Shown piece after piece: positions 1 to 6,648 of a DNA stretch of 11,234 nucleotides. The notes under the pieces are model-generated. The model was not told the DNA's origin. It did no database searches and worked only from the letters and a program-made list of their open reading frames with translations. Source of the stretch: Thermoplasmatota archaeon (GTDB taxonomy: Archaea > Thermoplasmatota > E2 > DHVEG-1); the NCBI GenBank assembly GCA_030605515.1, contig JAUWIE010000009.1, forward strand, positions 1-11,234. Direction: 5' to 3'. Every line of letters begins with the position of its first letter. Positions within the stretch are counted from its first letter, which is position 1. The translations under genes and the position numbers were made by a program.

Positions 1-2751
1 AGAGCGGAAGAGTTACAAGGAATACTTTTTAATCAGCCTATTAGTGAGTATGAGAAAATAAAGGAAACAGAAGAAATTTATGATGAAATACCAGAAGAAT
101 CAAAACAGATTATTGAGGATTATTCTGAAATATTAGATGAATATGCGCTTGGAAGTATTGAAGAAAAATATCAGAAAATTTTTGAAAATTATGCTGTGGC
201 AATAACTTTAGCTGATGAAAAAGAACGTATCGTCTCATGGAACAAGTATGCCGAAAAACTTTTCAATATGAGTGAAGAAGATTTATTCTTAAAACATGTA
301 AGTATGCTTTATCCTCCAGATGAATGGAAGAAAATCCGATCTGAAAATATTCGACAAAAAGGGATGGAACATAAAATTGAGACAAAGATGATTCGAAAAG
401 ATCAAGAACCTATTGATGTTGAAATTTCCTTATGTGTTTTAAGAGGAAAAGAAGGAAAAACTGTAGGTTCAATTGCTATCATTAAAGACATAACAGAATA
501 TAAGGTTACAGAGAGAAAATTAATCGAATCTGAAGAGAGATATAAGACAATATTTGAGAATTCAGCGGTTGCTATAACACTTACCGATGAAAACGAGAAG
601 ATAATTTCTTGGAATAAATATGCTGAGTTTCTACTCGGAATGGATAAGGATGATTTGTATCAAAAATCTGTGAAAACACTTTATCCATCAAATGAATGGA
701 AAAAAATCAGATCTGAAAATGTAAGGCAGAAAGGAATGCAACATCGTTTAGAGACTAAAATTATCAAAAAAAATAATGAATTAATTGATGTTGATGTTTC
801 GCTTAGTGTTTTAAAGGATCACAACGGTAAAATAATTGGTTCGATTGGGGTTATTAAAGATATCAGTGAGCGTAAAAAGATAGAAATAGATTTGGCAAAT
901 GAGCGTGATTTGTTACAGTCACTTCTTGATAATATTCCTGATTCTATTTATTTTAAGGATGATAAAAGTAGATTTATTAAGGTGAATAAAGCTAAGGCAA
1001 AACATTCAGATGTTGATCCTGAGGAAATGATTGGAAAGACTGATTTTGATTTTTTACCTGATAATACTGCTGAATTAATCTATGAAGATGATATGAATAT
1101 AATAAAAAGTGGTAAATCAATTGTAAATAAAATTGAAAAAATCATTGATAAGGATGGCAAGGGACATTGGATATCTGCTACTAAAACTCCTAGATATGAT
1201 AAAGATGGGAAAATCGTTGGAACAATGGGTATATCACGTGATATTAGTGATTTGAAAAAGGCAGATAATGAAATTAGGAAATCTGAGAAAAAATTCCAGG
1301 ATATTTTTGATGCATCAAGTGATTTATTACTTTATCTTAATATGCGTGGAGCGATTGTTGATGTAAATGAAATGGCTCTTAAATTATTAAATATTAGAAA
1401 AGATGCTGTTATTGGAACGCTTTATTATGATATTGAAGGGATTAACTTTCCAGATCAAGCGAAGAGTTGCTTTAATTTATTTGGTGAGTTTGACCCTGAA
1501 AAAAAGATAAATGATTATGAAAGTGGTATTACTACAGTTACTGGTGAACAATATCGATTTTTATTTTCAACTGATTTTATAATTGATGAGGATGAGATAA
1601 AAGGTATCCTTGTTAAGGGTAGAGATGTTACTCAGCGTCAGAGAGCATGGGATGAATTAGTTAAACTTGAGGAGAGGTATCGTGTGCTTGCTGAGACGTC
1701 TGCTGATGGTGTTTTGACTATTGATTCTCTTGGTCGATTGACTTATGTGAATCCTTCTTTTGAGAAAATGTGTGGAAGACGAAAAAGTCAGATTTTAGCA
1801 ACTCTTTTCAGGGATTATCTTCTGGATGATTCTGTATACTTTTTCCAGCAGATTTTTATTGAAGCAAGAAAGAAGAATGAAAAAATTGAAAATGTGGAAT
1901 TGGAGCTTGTAAAAAGTAAAGATAATTATATTCCAATTGAAGTTAATCTTGCACCGCTTAAGAAAAAGGATAAGTTTGTTGGGATGGTTTGTACAGTTCG
2001 TGATATAACTGAGAGGCGGAGAGTTGAGGATGAACTTAAGAAATCTGAACGTCTTAAAACAGAGTTTATGAACATTGCAGCTCATGAGCTTAAATCTCCT
2101 GTTACTCCAATCAAAGGTTATCTTGATTTGATAATTCAGGATAAAGGTGCAAGTAAGAAGGTTAAAGGTTGGGCAAAAATTAGCCTTAGGAATTCTGAAC
2201 GGTTATTAAAGCTTGTAAATGATATTCTTGATGTTTCAAGACTTGACACTGATACAATGAAATTTGATATTGAAAAATTAAGTAGCGTTGAGATACTTGA
2301 TGAGGTTATTGAGGATATGAAACCAGCTATTACGAATAAGAACTTGAAATTTATTGCTAATATTCCTAGAGATTTACCAAATATTATGGGTGATAGATAT
2401 CGATTGTCACAAGTTTTTAAAAATCTATTTGTTAACGCAATTAAATTTACTGATAATGGGTCAATAAAAATTGAAGCAGAGAGGCAAGATGATAATATCT
2501 TGATTTCTGTAGAGGATACTGGAGTAGGAATATCTAAAGGTGAGTTTAAAAAGGTGTTTTCAAAGTTTTACCAGGCATATACTGGTGATGATCGAAAAAA
2601 TGAAGGTACTGGTCTTGGCTTATTTATTTGTAAGGAGATTATTAAGAAACATAATGGTGATATCTGGGTTGAAAGTAAAGTTGGGAAAGGCAGTAAATTT
2701 ATGATAAAAATTCCATATATTCATCAAATGATGGTAGGTATTAAGAATTAA
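1..2751 (+). CDS. Multi-PAS sensor histidine kinase, 5'-truncated by the window edge
   Basis: This is a cytoplasmic-type signal-sensing kinase, with 916 codons visible and no transmembrane segment among them. The frame is open back to base 1. The GTG at 196 lies inside the first PAS domain, so the true start is upstream of the window. Numbering from the first visible codon, residues 1-53 are an acidic linker. Five PAS-type domains follow at about 54-168, 178-292, 301-420, 428-550 and 555-675, several ending in the usual DIT/DIS motif. A HisKA dimerisation domain carries the phospho-acceptor His695 in AAHELKSP. The HATPase_c domain has an N box around N808-N812, G1 DTGVG at 839-843 and G2 GTGLGL at 869-874. 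All catalytic motifs look intact. PAS1 and PAS2 are near copies of each other. No response regulator is visible next to it, so partner and ligand are unknown. Family assignment is very secure. Confidence 0.96.
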   Translation, partial: RAEELQGILFNQPISEYEKIKETEEIYDEIPEESKQIIEDYSEILDEYALGSIEEKYQKIFENYAVAITLADEKERIVSWNKYAEKLFNMSEEDLFLKHVSMLYPPDEWKKIRSENIRQKGMEHKIETKMIRKDQEPIDVEISLCVLRGKEGKTVGSIAIIKDITEYKVTERKLIESEERYKTIFENSAVAITLTDENEKIISWNKYAEFLLGMDKDDLYQKSVKTLYPSNEWKKIRSENVRQKGMQHRLETKIIKKNNELIDVDVSLSVLKDHNGKIIGSIGVIKDISERKKIEIDLANERDLLQSLLDNIPDSIYFKDDKSRFIKVNKAKAKHSDVDPEEMIGKTDFDFLPDNTAELIYEDDMNIIKSGKSIVNKIEKIIDKDGKGHWISATKTPRYDKDGKIVGTMGISRDISDLKKADNEIRKSEKKFQDIFDASSDLLLYLNMRGAIVDVNEMALKLLNIRKDAVIGTLYYDIEGINFPDQAKSCFNLFGEFDPEKKINDYESGITTVTGEQYRFLFSTDFIIDEDEIKGILVKGRDVTQRQRAWDELVKLEERYRVLAETSADGVLTIDSLGRLTYVNPSFEKMCGRRKSQILATLFRDYLLDDSVYFFQQIFIEARKKNEKIENVELELVKSKDNYIPIEVNLAPLKKKDKFVGMVCTVRDITERRRVEDELKKSERLKTEFMNIAAHELKSPVTPIKGYLDLIIQDKGASKKVKGWAKISLRNSERLLKLVNDILDVSRLDTDTMKFDIEKLSSVEILDEVIEDMKPAITNKNLKFIANIPRDLPNIMGDRYRLSQVFKNLFVNAIKFTDNGSIKIEAERQDDNILISVEDTGVGISKGEFKKVFSKFYQAYTGDDRKNEGTGLGLFICKEIIKKHNGDIWVESKVGKGSKFMIKIPYIHQMMVGIKN

Positions 2752-2797
2752 ACATACATTAATAGTATTAATCTGAATTATCAGCGGGTGGTGATAA

Positions 2798-3115
2798 ATG
2801 AGGAAGAAATGCCCTGAATGTAGTTCAAAAGCTGTAAAACTTTATCAGAATAAGAGTATTGATGGTAAAAGAAAATGGATTCCAATTGCTTGGCTTTGCA
2901 CTAAATGTTCATATACGTATAAGGTTGCATCTGATACACTTATTTATAAAATGGGAGATGAAAAATATAAGGATGATTATAAGGGTAAATGCCCTAAGTG
3001 TACCCTGGGTTTAGTAAGACTTTATAGGCATATTAATCCAAAATATGGTAAACAACGATGGGTTTCTATGGGTTGGTATTGTTCAAGATGTAAATATACT
3101 TGGATGGATAAATAA
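2798..3115 (+). CDS. Twin zinc-ribbon protein
   Basis: This small protein of 105 residues is made of two similar zinc ribbons. The first has CPEC at residues 5-8 and CTKC near 34-37; the second has CPKC near 65-68 and CSRC near 95-98. Each half follows the same plan: CPxC, a basic middle with a K/Q-R-W pair, then a W-x-C-x-x-C-x-Y-x-Y/W ending. This suggests an internal duplication, with each half binding one Zn. The start is supported by a strong ribosome binding site, GGGTGGTGAT at 2786-2795, two bases before ATG. It lies 46 bases after the histidine kinase in the same direction and may be co-transcribed. Zinc ribbons of this kind are found in nucleic-acid-binding and transcription or translation accessory proteins, but I do not recognise a named family. 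The zinc-binding call is firm; the function is unknown. Confidence 0.85.
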   Translation: MRKKCPECSSKAVKLYQNKSIDGKRKWIPIAWLCTKCSYTYKVASDTLIYKMGDEKYKDDYKGKCPKCTLGLVRLYRHINPKYGKQRWVSMGWYCSRCKYTWMDK

Positions 3116-3172
3116 AAATAATTACTATAATCGATAGTTATTTAATTAATTCTTCTCTTTGCTTATCTTCCT

Positions 3173-3188
3173 AAACCATTAAATATAG
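3173..3188 (+). promoter_or_regulatory. Promoter (BRE-like plus TATA) for the L41e/tRNA-Trp unit
   Basis: AAACC at 3173-3177 followed by TTAAATATA at 3179-3187 fits an archaeal BRE/TATA box. Transcription would start near 3209 and give a leader of about 25 nt that includes the GAGG ribosome binding site at 3221-3224. It is the only convincing TATA box ahead of both rpl41e and the tRNA. Confidence 0.6.
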
Positions 3189-3233
3189 CTAGCTAATCTA
3201 GGGCAAGCTATTGATAACCTGAGGAAAAATAAA

Positions 3234-3332
3234 ATGAAACGCAGTTCACGAGTTTGGAAAAAACGCGGAAAGATGCGATGGAAATGGCGAAAGAAACGAA
3301 TGCGACGTGAAAAAAGAAGTAGACGAAAGTAG
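3234..3332 (+). CDS. rpl41e: Ribosomal protein L41e (32 aa)
   Basis: This encodes one of the smallest known ribosomal proteins, a single basic helix of the large subunit at the subunit bridge. The 32-residue product is almost entirely Arg, Lys and Trp. Its core, RWKWRKKRMRREKR at residues 15-28, closely matches the eukaryotic/archaeal L41 pattern (RAKWRKKRMRRLKRKRRK). The ATG at 3234 is preceded by GAGG at 3221-3224 with a 9-nt spacer. An internal Met14 would give a product closer in length to the shorter homologues, but it has no ribosome binding site. The lower-scoring Glu26 in place of a hydrophobic/basic residue is a small deviation. The stop codon is 7 bases before tRNA-Trp, which implies a shared transcript. 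Genes this short are usually missed by automatic callers. Confidence 0.85.
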   Translation: MKRSSRVWKKRGKMRWKWRKKRMRREKRSRRK

Positions 3333-3339
3333 TGATGAC

Positions 3340-3479
3340 GGGAGCATAGTGTAACCCGGCATCATTGTGGGCTCCAGTTAGGGAATGATTAAAAAAGGGT
3401 CATCTGATAAATGATGAATAACTGGAGCGATGACCTAAGAAGAGACCCGCCGATCTGGGTTCAAATCCCAGTGCTCCCA
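3340..3479 (+). tRNA. tRNA-Trp (CCA), intron-containing
   Basis: The acceptor stem GGGAGCA (3340-3346) pairs perfectly with TGCTCCC (3472-3478), with discriminator A at 3479 and no encoded CCA end. The D arm is GTGT at 3349-3352 with TCAT at 3362-3365 and GG in the loop. The anticodon stem GTGGG (3367-3371) pairs with CCCGC (3446-3450) using one T-G wobble. The anticodon CCA is at 3374-3376. The T stem CTGGG/CCCAG encloses TTCAAAT (3460-3466). Exons are 3340-3377 and 3445-3479, giving a 73-nt mature tRNA. The intron sits between positions 37 and 38, the standard archaeal site. The junction is ambiguous by one base because both sides offer a G, but the product is the same. The tRNA is probably released from a longer rpl41e transcript. 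Confidence 0.95.
3378..3444 (+). ncRNA. tRNA-Trp intron acting as box C/D 2'-O-methylation guide RNA
   Basis: The 67-nt intron has the full archaeal box C/D layout. Box C is ATGATTA (3385-3391), D' is CTGA (3404-3407), C' is ATGATGA (3411-3417) and D is ATGA (3430-3433). A terminal stem TTAGG/CCTAA joins 3378-3382 to 3434-3438. Both guide spacers are exactly 12 nt. The D guide has AACTGGAGC (3420-3428), complementary to 3371-3379 across the anticodon and the 5' splice site. Its N+5 base, G3425, pairs with C3374, which is C34. The D' guide has GGGTC (3397-3401) pairing with 3444-3448, so N+5 G3399 meets C3446, which is C39; this helix is only 5 bp. Guides for positions 34 and 39 in a tRNA-Trp intron are established in Haloferax volcanii. 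Boxes C and D depart from RUGAUGA and CUGA. Confidence 0.85.
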
Positions 3480-3506
3480 TCACCTTAGAATATGGTGGAA
3501 TGAAAA

Positions 3507-3719
3507 ATGAAAGCAAACCTGTTAAATATTAATGTAAAAAACTTTAGCGTATTTACAATTATTTCCTTATTGGCTTTAATAGCAGGAATAACTTTTTATT
3601 TATACTGGGGTAGCCGATATGGAGTATGGTTTGATATTGGAAGTTATTCGATAACAATTGTATTGATTTTGTCAGGAGTAGCCGGTACACTATTATCTCT
3701 AATTGGAAAAAACGAGTAA
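3507..3719 (+). CDS. Small two-helix membrane protein, unknown
   Basis: This 70-residue protein has two predicted transmembrane helices, about residues 14-33 (FSVFTIISLLALIAGITFYL) and 46-65 (around SYSITIVLILSGVAGTLLSL). They are joined by a short loop containing WGSRYGVWFD, and the tail is basic/acidic (IGKNE). The start is set by GGTGGA at 3494-3499, eight bases before the ATG; another ATG at 3500 is in a different frame and would sit on the ribosome binding site. It begins 27 bases after tRNA-Trp with no clear TATA box between them, so it may be the last cistron of the L41e-tRNA transcript. It ends 9 bases from the convergent gcvPB stop. I do not recognise the family; size and topology alone do not indicate a Sec component or a toxin. 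Confidence 0.7.
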   Translation: MKANLLNINVKNFSVFTIISLLALIAGITFYLYWGSRYGVWFDIGSYSITIVLILSGVAGTLLSLIGKNE

Positions 3720-3722
3720 AAA
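3707..3722 (-). terminator. T-rich transcription end for gcvPA-gcvPB
   Basis: Read on the minus strand, the bases just past the gcvPB stop contain a T5 run, ACTCG, then a T6 run. This is a typical archaeal oligo-T termination signal, and it lies inside the tail of the convergent membrane-protein gene. No stable hairpin is needed or seen. Confidence 0.4.
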
Positions 3723-3728
3723 CACTTT

Positions 3729-5177
3729 TTAGATCATATTCCAAGTCAGAACCGGGTTTTTTGTAGCACCTACTTCATCTACACATTTTACAGATGTGTT
3801 GTTTGGTGCGTTTTTAATTATTTCTGGTTTTTCATCTGCGATTTTTATTAATGCATTTATGTATCTATCTAGATCTTCTTTTGATTCGGATTCAGTAGGT
3901 TCGATCATTAATGCTTCTTTTACAATTAATGGGAAATAAATTGTTGGTGGATGAAACCCATAGTCTAATAGTCGTTTTGCAATATCAAAAGCTCTAATCT
4001 CTTTTTTTTGCTTTAGTTTTTCACAGCTTAATACAAACTCATGTTTTCTTAGTTCTTTAAATGGCATATCATATTTTCCTGAGTCTAAAAGTTTCTTTTT
4101 CATATAATTAGAGTTTAAAACAGCGATCTCAGATGATTCCTTTAAACCATTTCCACCCATCAATAAAATGTAAATATAGGCTTTTAAAATAACAGAGAAA
4201 TTCCCATAAAACGATTTTATTTTACCAATTGAATCTGGAGCATCATAATCAATTATGAAACCTTTTTTTGTTTTACCAATTCTTGGTACTGGCAAAAATT
4301 TTTCAAGCTTGGTTTTTACACCAACAGGACCGCTACCTGGACCTCCGCCTCCATGAGGTGTTGCAAAGGTTTTATGTAAATTAAGATGTACAATATCAAA
4401 ACCCATATCACCTGGGCGTGCTTTACCCATTATTGCATTCATGTTTGCTCCATCATAATATAAAAGAGCACCGGCATCATGGACAAGTTTTGATATTTCA
4501 AGAATATCGGATTCAAAAATGCCTAGTGTATTAGGATTTGTGAGCATAAAACATGCGGTTTTTTCTGATAGAATTTTTTCTAGAATATTCAAGTCTACTG
4601 TTCCATCTTTTGTCGAAGGTATCTCTATTAGTTTGTATCCTGCCATCGTAACACTTGAGGGATTTGTACCATGAGCAGTATCTGGTAATATCACTTCATT
4701 TCTCTTTTTATCATTTTTATTCTCATAATACGCTCTTGTAAGAAGCATACCTAGAAATTCACCTTGTGCACCTGCAGCTGGCTGCAAGGAGAAATAATCC
4801 ATACCCGTCAATTCACATAGCATTCTTTCAAGCTCAAATATTATTTGAAGATTTCCTTGGCAAGTTGAAACATCTTGACATGGGTGAATATTTGAAAAAT
4901 TATCCCATCTTGCTATTTCCTCACAGATTTTTGGGTTGTATTTCATTGTACAAGAACCAAGCGGGTAAACACCTGTATCAATCCCATAATTCATTTGACT
5001 GAGTCTTAGGAAATGACGAACAATCTGAGTTTCATCAATATTTGGAAGATTAAGTTTTTCTTTTCTTCTAAGAGAATCTGGTAGAATGTCTAAAGATTTA
5101 ATTTTTTTATCATCTCTCTTTACAGATGTTCCAAGTTCTTTTATTAATGGTTCATTGAAAACAGCAGATCTATACAT
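3729..5177 (-). CDS. gcvPB: Glycine dehydrogenase (decarboxylating) subunit 2
   Basis: This is the PLP-carrying half of the P-protein of the glycine cleavage system. It decarboxylates glycine and passes the aminomethyl group to the lipoyl arm of the H protein. At 482 residues it has the usual GcvPB length. The Schiff-base lysine is Lys269 in HLNLHKTF, followed by the glycine-rich stretch HGGGGPGSGP (275-284). Other family landmarks are YPLGSCTMKYNP (71-82), LQPAAGAQGE (131-140), DTAHGTNPSS (166-175) and the DGANMNAI region near 242-249. The ATG overlaps the end of gcvPA by 8 bases and has a perfect ribosome binding site within that gene, so the two subunits are translationally coupled. The genes for proteins T, H and L are not nearby in this window. 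Confidence 0.97.
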   Translation of the reverse strand: MYRSAVFNEPLIKELGTSVKRDDKKIKSLDILPDSLRRKEKLNLPNIDETQIVRHFLRLSQMNYGIDTGVYPLGSCTMKYNPKICEEIARWDNFSNIHPCQDVSTCQGNLQIIFELERMLCELTGMDYFSLQPAAGAQGEFLGMLLTRAYYENKNDKKRNEVILPDTAHGTNPSSVTMAGYKLIEIPSTKDGTVDLNILEKILSEKTACFMLTNPNTLGIFESDILEISKLVHDAGALLYYDGANMNAIMGKARPGDMGFDIVHLNLHKTFATPHGGGGPGSGPVGVKTKLEKFLPVPRIGKTKKGFIIDYDAPDSIGKIKSFYGNFSVILKAYIYILLMGGNGLKESSEIAVLNSNYMKKKLLDSGKYDMPFKELRKHEFVLSCEKLKQKKEIRAFDIAKRLLDYGFHPPTIYFPLIVKEALMIEPTESESKEDLDRYINALIKIADEKPEIIKNAPNNTSVKCVDEVGATKNPVLTWNMI

Positions 5178-6519
5178 GAGATGCCTCCTTTAAACAAGTA
5201 ACTAGTTTTTCGATATCTTCATCACTATGTATCTCTGAAATACCAAATAACATGCAATTCATAAGTTCAGGATGCAATTGATCTAATATCAGGCCACCCT
5301 GAACACCATGATGTAACATCTCATTATTAATTATGCTAGCATTAGTTGGACATTTGATTACAAACTCATTGAAATGAACACCTGTAAAAACCTTTTTAAA
5401 ACCTTCAATTGACTCAATTTTTTTTGCTAGTTTCTGGCCTTTTTCGAAATTAATTTTGCTTAATTCCTCAAGACCATTGCTACCGAGCCATGAAAGATAA
5501 ACTAGAGTGGCAAGAGCACATAAGCCTTCATTTGTACAGATATTACTTGTAGCTTTACCACGGCGTATATGCTGCTCACGAGTCTGAAGAGCCATACAAA
5601 AAGCTCGTTTATTGTCTTTATCTTTTGTTATTCCGATAACACGGCCAGGAAGTTGCCTTAGAAACATTTTTTTACATGCAAAAATACCAAGAGTAGAGCC
5701 ACCAAAGTCAATGGGATTACCAAGAGATCTACCTTCACCAATTACAATATCTGCATTATAACTTCCTGGGCTTTTTATAATTCCTAATGAGATTGGATCA
5801 ATACCGACAACAAGAAGAGACCCGGCTTCTTTTACTATTTTTGAAATCTTTTCAATATCATCTTCAAATATACCGAAATAATTCGGATTCTCAATATATA
5901 CACCTGATGTATCTTTATCTATGTTCTTTTTTAATTTTTCAATATCTATTTTCCCTGTTTTTTTATCATAAGATATCTCTTTGATTTTTATATCTGCTCC
6001 TTTTGTATAGTTTTTTAAAATTGAAATTTTATCACTAGAAATGTTTTGAGGAATAATAAAACTGTTTCTCCTGTTAATGCGAGAGCACATCAATGCAGCT
6101 TCACCTAACGCTGTTTCCCCATCATATAATGAAGCATTGGCAATATCCATACCTGTAAGTTCTGCTATCATACTCTGATATTCAAACATTGCTTGAAGAA
6201 AACCTTGTGATGCCTCGGATTGATAGGGAGTATATGCCGTGTAAAACTCTGATCGAGATGTAATTGATTTTACTATTGATGGTATGTAATGTGGTTTGAT
6301 TCCTCCTCCTAAAAAACTTGGTAAATTGTTAAATGATTTGTTTTTATTTGCAATTTTTCTTAGATGTTGTTCTGCATCCTGCTGAGTTAATCCTTTAGGT
6401 AAATCTAAATTATTAATTCTTATTTTTTTTGGAATATCTGAAAATAACTCTTCAATATTTTCTAATCCCATCTCCTTGAGAATAGCATTTTTTAATGTGG
6501 AATTTGGAATGAGATTCAT
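5170..6519 (-). CDS. gcvPA: Glycine dehydrogenase (decarboxylating) subunit 1
   Basis: This is the non-lysine half of the split P-protein, which pairs with GcvPB to make the active decarboxylase. It has 449 residues, normal for the family. The signature FYTAYTPYQSEASQG lies at residues 92-106, followed by FEYQSMIAELTGMDIANASLYDG (112-134), which is highly conserved in GcvPA. It has the aminotransferase-like fold but lacks the HLNLHK lysine motif, as expected. The start ATG (6519-6517) is preceded by GGGGAG at 6528-6523 on the minus strand with a short 3-nt spacer. It is the first gene of the gcvPA-gcvPB operon, with a TATA-like box about 50 bases upstream. No glycine riboswitch structure is evident in the 129-bp divergent gap. 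Confidence 0.97.
   Translation of the reverse strand: MNLIPNSTLKNAILKEMGLENIEELFSDIPKKIRINNLDLPKGLTQQDAEQHLRKIANKNKSFNNLPSFLGGGIKPHYIPSIVKSITSRSEFYTAYTPYQSEASQGFLQAMFEYQSMIAELTGMDIANASLYDGETALGEAALMCSRINRRNSFIIPQNISSDKISILKNYTKGADIKIKEISYDKKTGKIDIEKLKKNIDKDTSGVYIENPNYFGIFEDDIEKISKIVKEAGSLLVVGIDPISLGIIKSPGSYNADIVIGEGRSLGNPIDFGGSTLGIFACKKMFLRQLPGRVIGITKDKDNKRAFCMALQTREQHIRRGKATSNICTNEGLCALATLVYLSWLGSNGLEELSKINFEKGQKLAKKIESIEGFKKVFTGVHFNEFVIKCPTNASIINNEMLHHGVQGGLILDQLHPELMNCMLFGISEIHSDEDIEKLVTCLKEASHV
5184..5191 (-). promoter_or_regulatory. Perfect ribosome binding site of gcvPB inside gcvPA
   Basis: AAAGGAGG on the minus strand lies 6 bases before the gcvPB ATG and within the last codons of gcvPA. 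It fixes the gcvPB start and indicates coupled translation across the 8-base overlap ATGTATAG. Confidence 0.85.
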
Positions 6520-6563
6520 ATACTCCCCAGCACGGTAAACAATAATATGTTAATGAAATTTTA

Positions 6564-6577
6564 GGTATAATTAAAAA
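6564..6577 (-). promoter_or_regulatory. TATA-like box for gcvPA
   Basis: TTTTTAATTATACC on the minus strand is centred near 6570. A start about 26 bases downstream, near 6544, would leave a leader of roughly 24 nt that includes the GGGGAG site. It is inferred from spacing; other AT-rich stretches in the gap are possible. Confidence 0.4.
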
Positions 6578-6615
6578 CATAAATCATATTTTCCTCTAAG
6601 CTCTCTTTTTGTAAA

Positions 6616-6626
6616 AATTTAAATTA
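6616..6626 (+). promoter_or_regulatory. TATA box placing transcription start at the FAH-family ATG
   Basis: AATTTAAATTA has its TTTAAA core at 6618-6623, about 27-28 bases before the ATG at 6649. That is the normal TATA-to-start distance in archaea. No GGAG-like site precedes the ATG (the upstream bases are TTTCTTTTAACCT), so a leaderless mRNA is the simplest reading. Confidence 0.5.
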
Positions 6627-6648
6627 TTAGATATGTTTCTTTTAACCT

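Noticed and set aside
13..54. Possible EAL-domain tail (LQGILFNQPISEYE) at the left edge
   Set aside because: The resemblance to the QGYxFSxP motif is short and loose, and nothing upstream is visible to support it.
196..198. GTG as start of the histidine kinase
   Set aside because: It lies inside the first PAS domain, whose opening residues are encoded from about base 160, and the frame is open to base 1. The gene starts upstream of the window.
1795..2085. Minus-strand open frame inside the kinase
   Set aside because: It is a shadow of the PAS5/HisKA coding region, low in complexity and rich in Phe/Ile/Asn as expected from reverse reading of AT-rich coding DNA.
2758..2772. 15-base palindrome ATTAATAGTATTAAT before the zinc-ribbon gene
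   Set aside because: It is made only of A/T apart from the centre, and such palindromes are expected several times by chance in DNA this AT-rich. Its distance to the ATG also does not suit a TATA box with the existing ribosome binding site.
3435..3438. CTAA as box D of the intron guide
   Set aside because: The spacer from C' would be 17 nt and the N+5 base would be unpaired. ATGA at 3430-3433 gives 12 nt and hits C34 exactly, and CTAA is part of the terminal stem.
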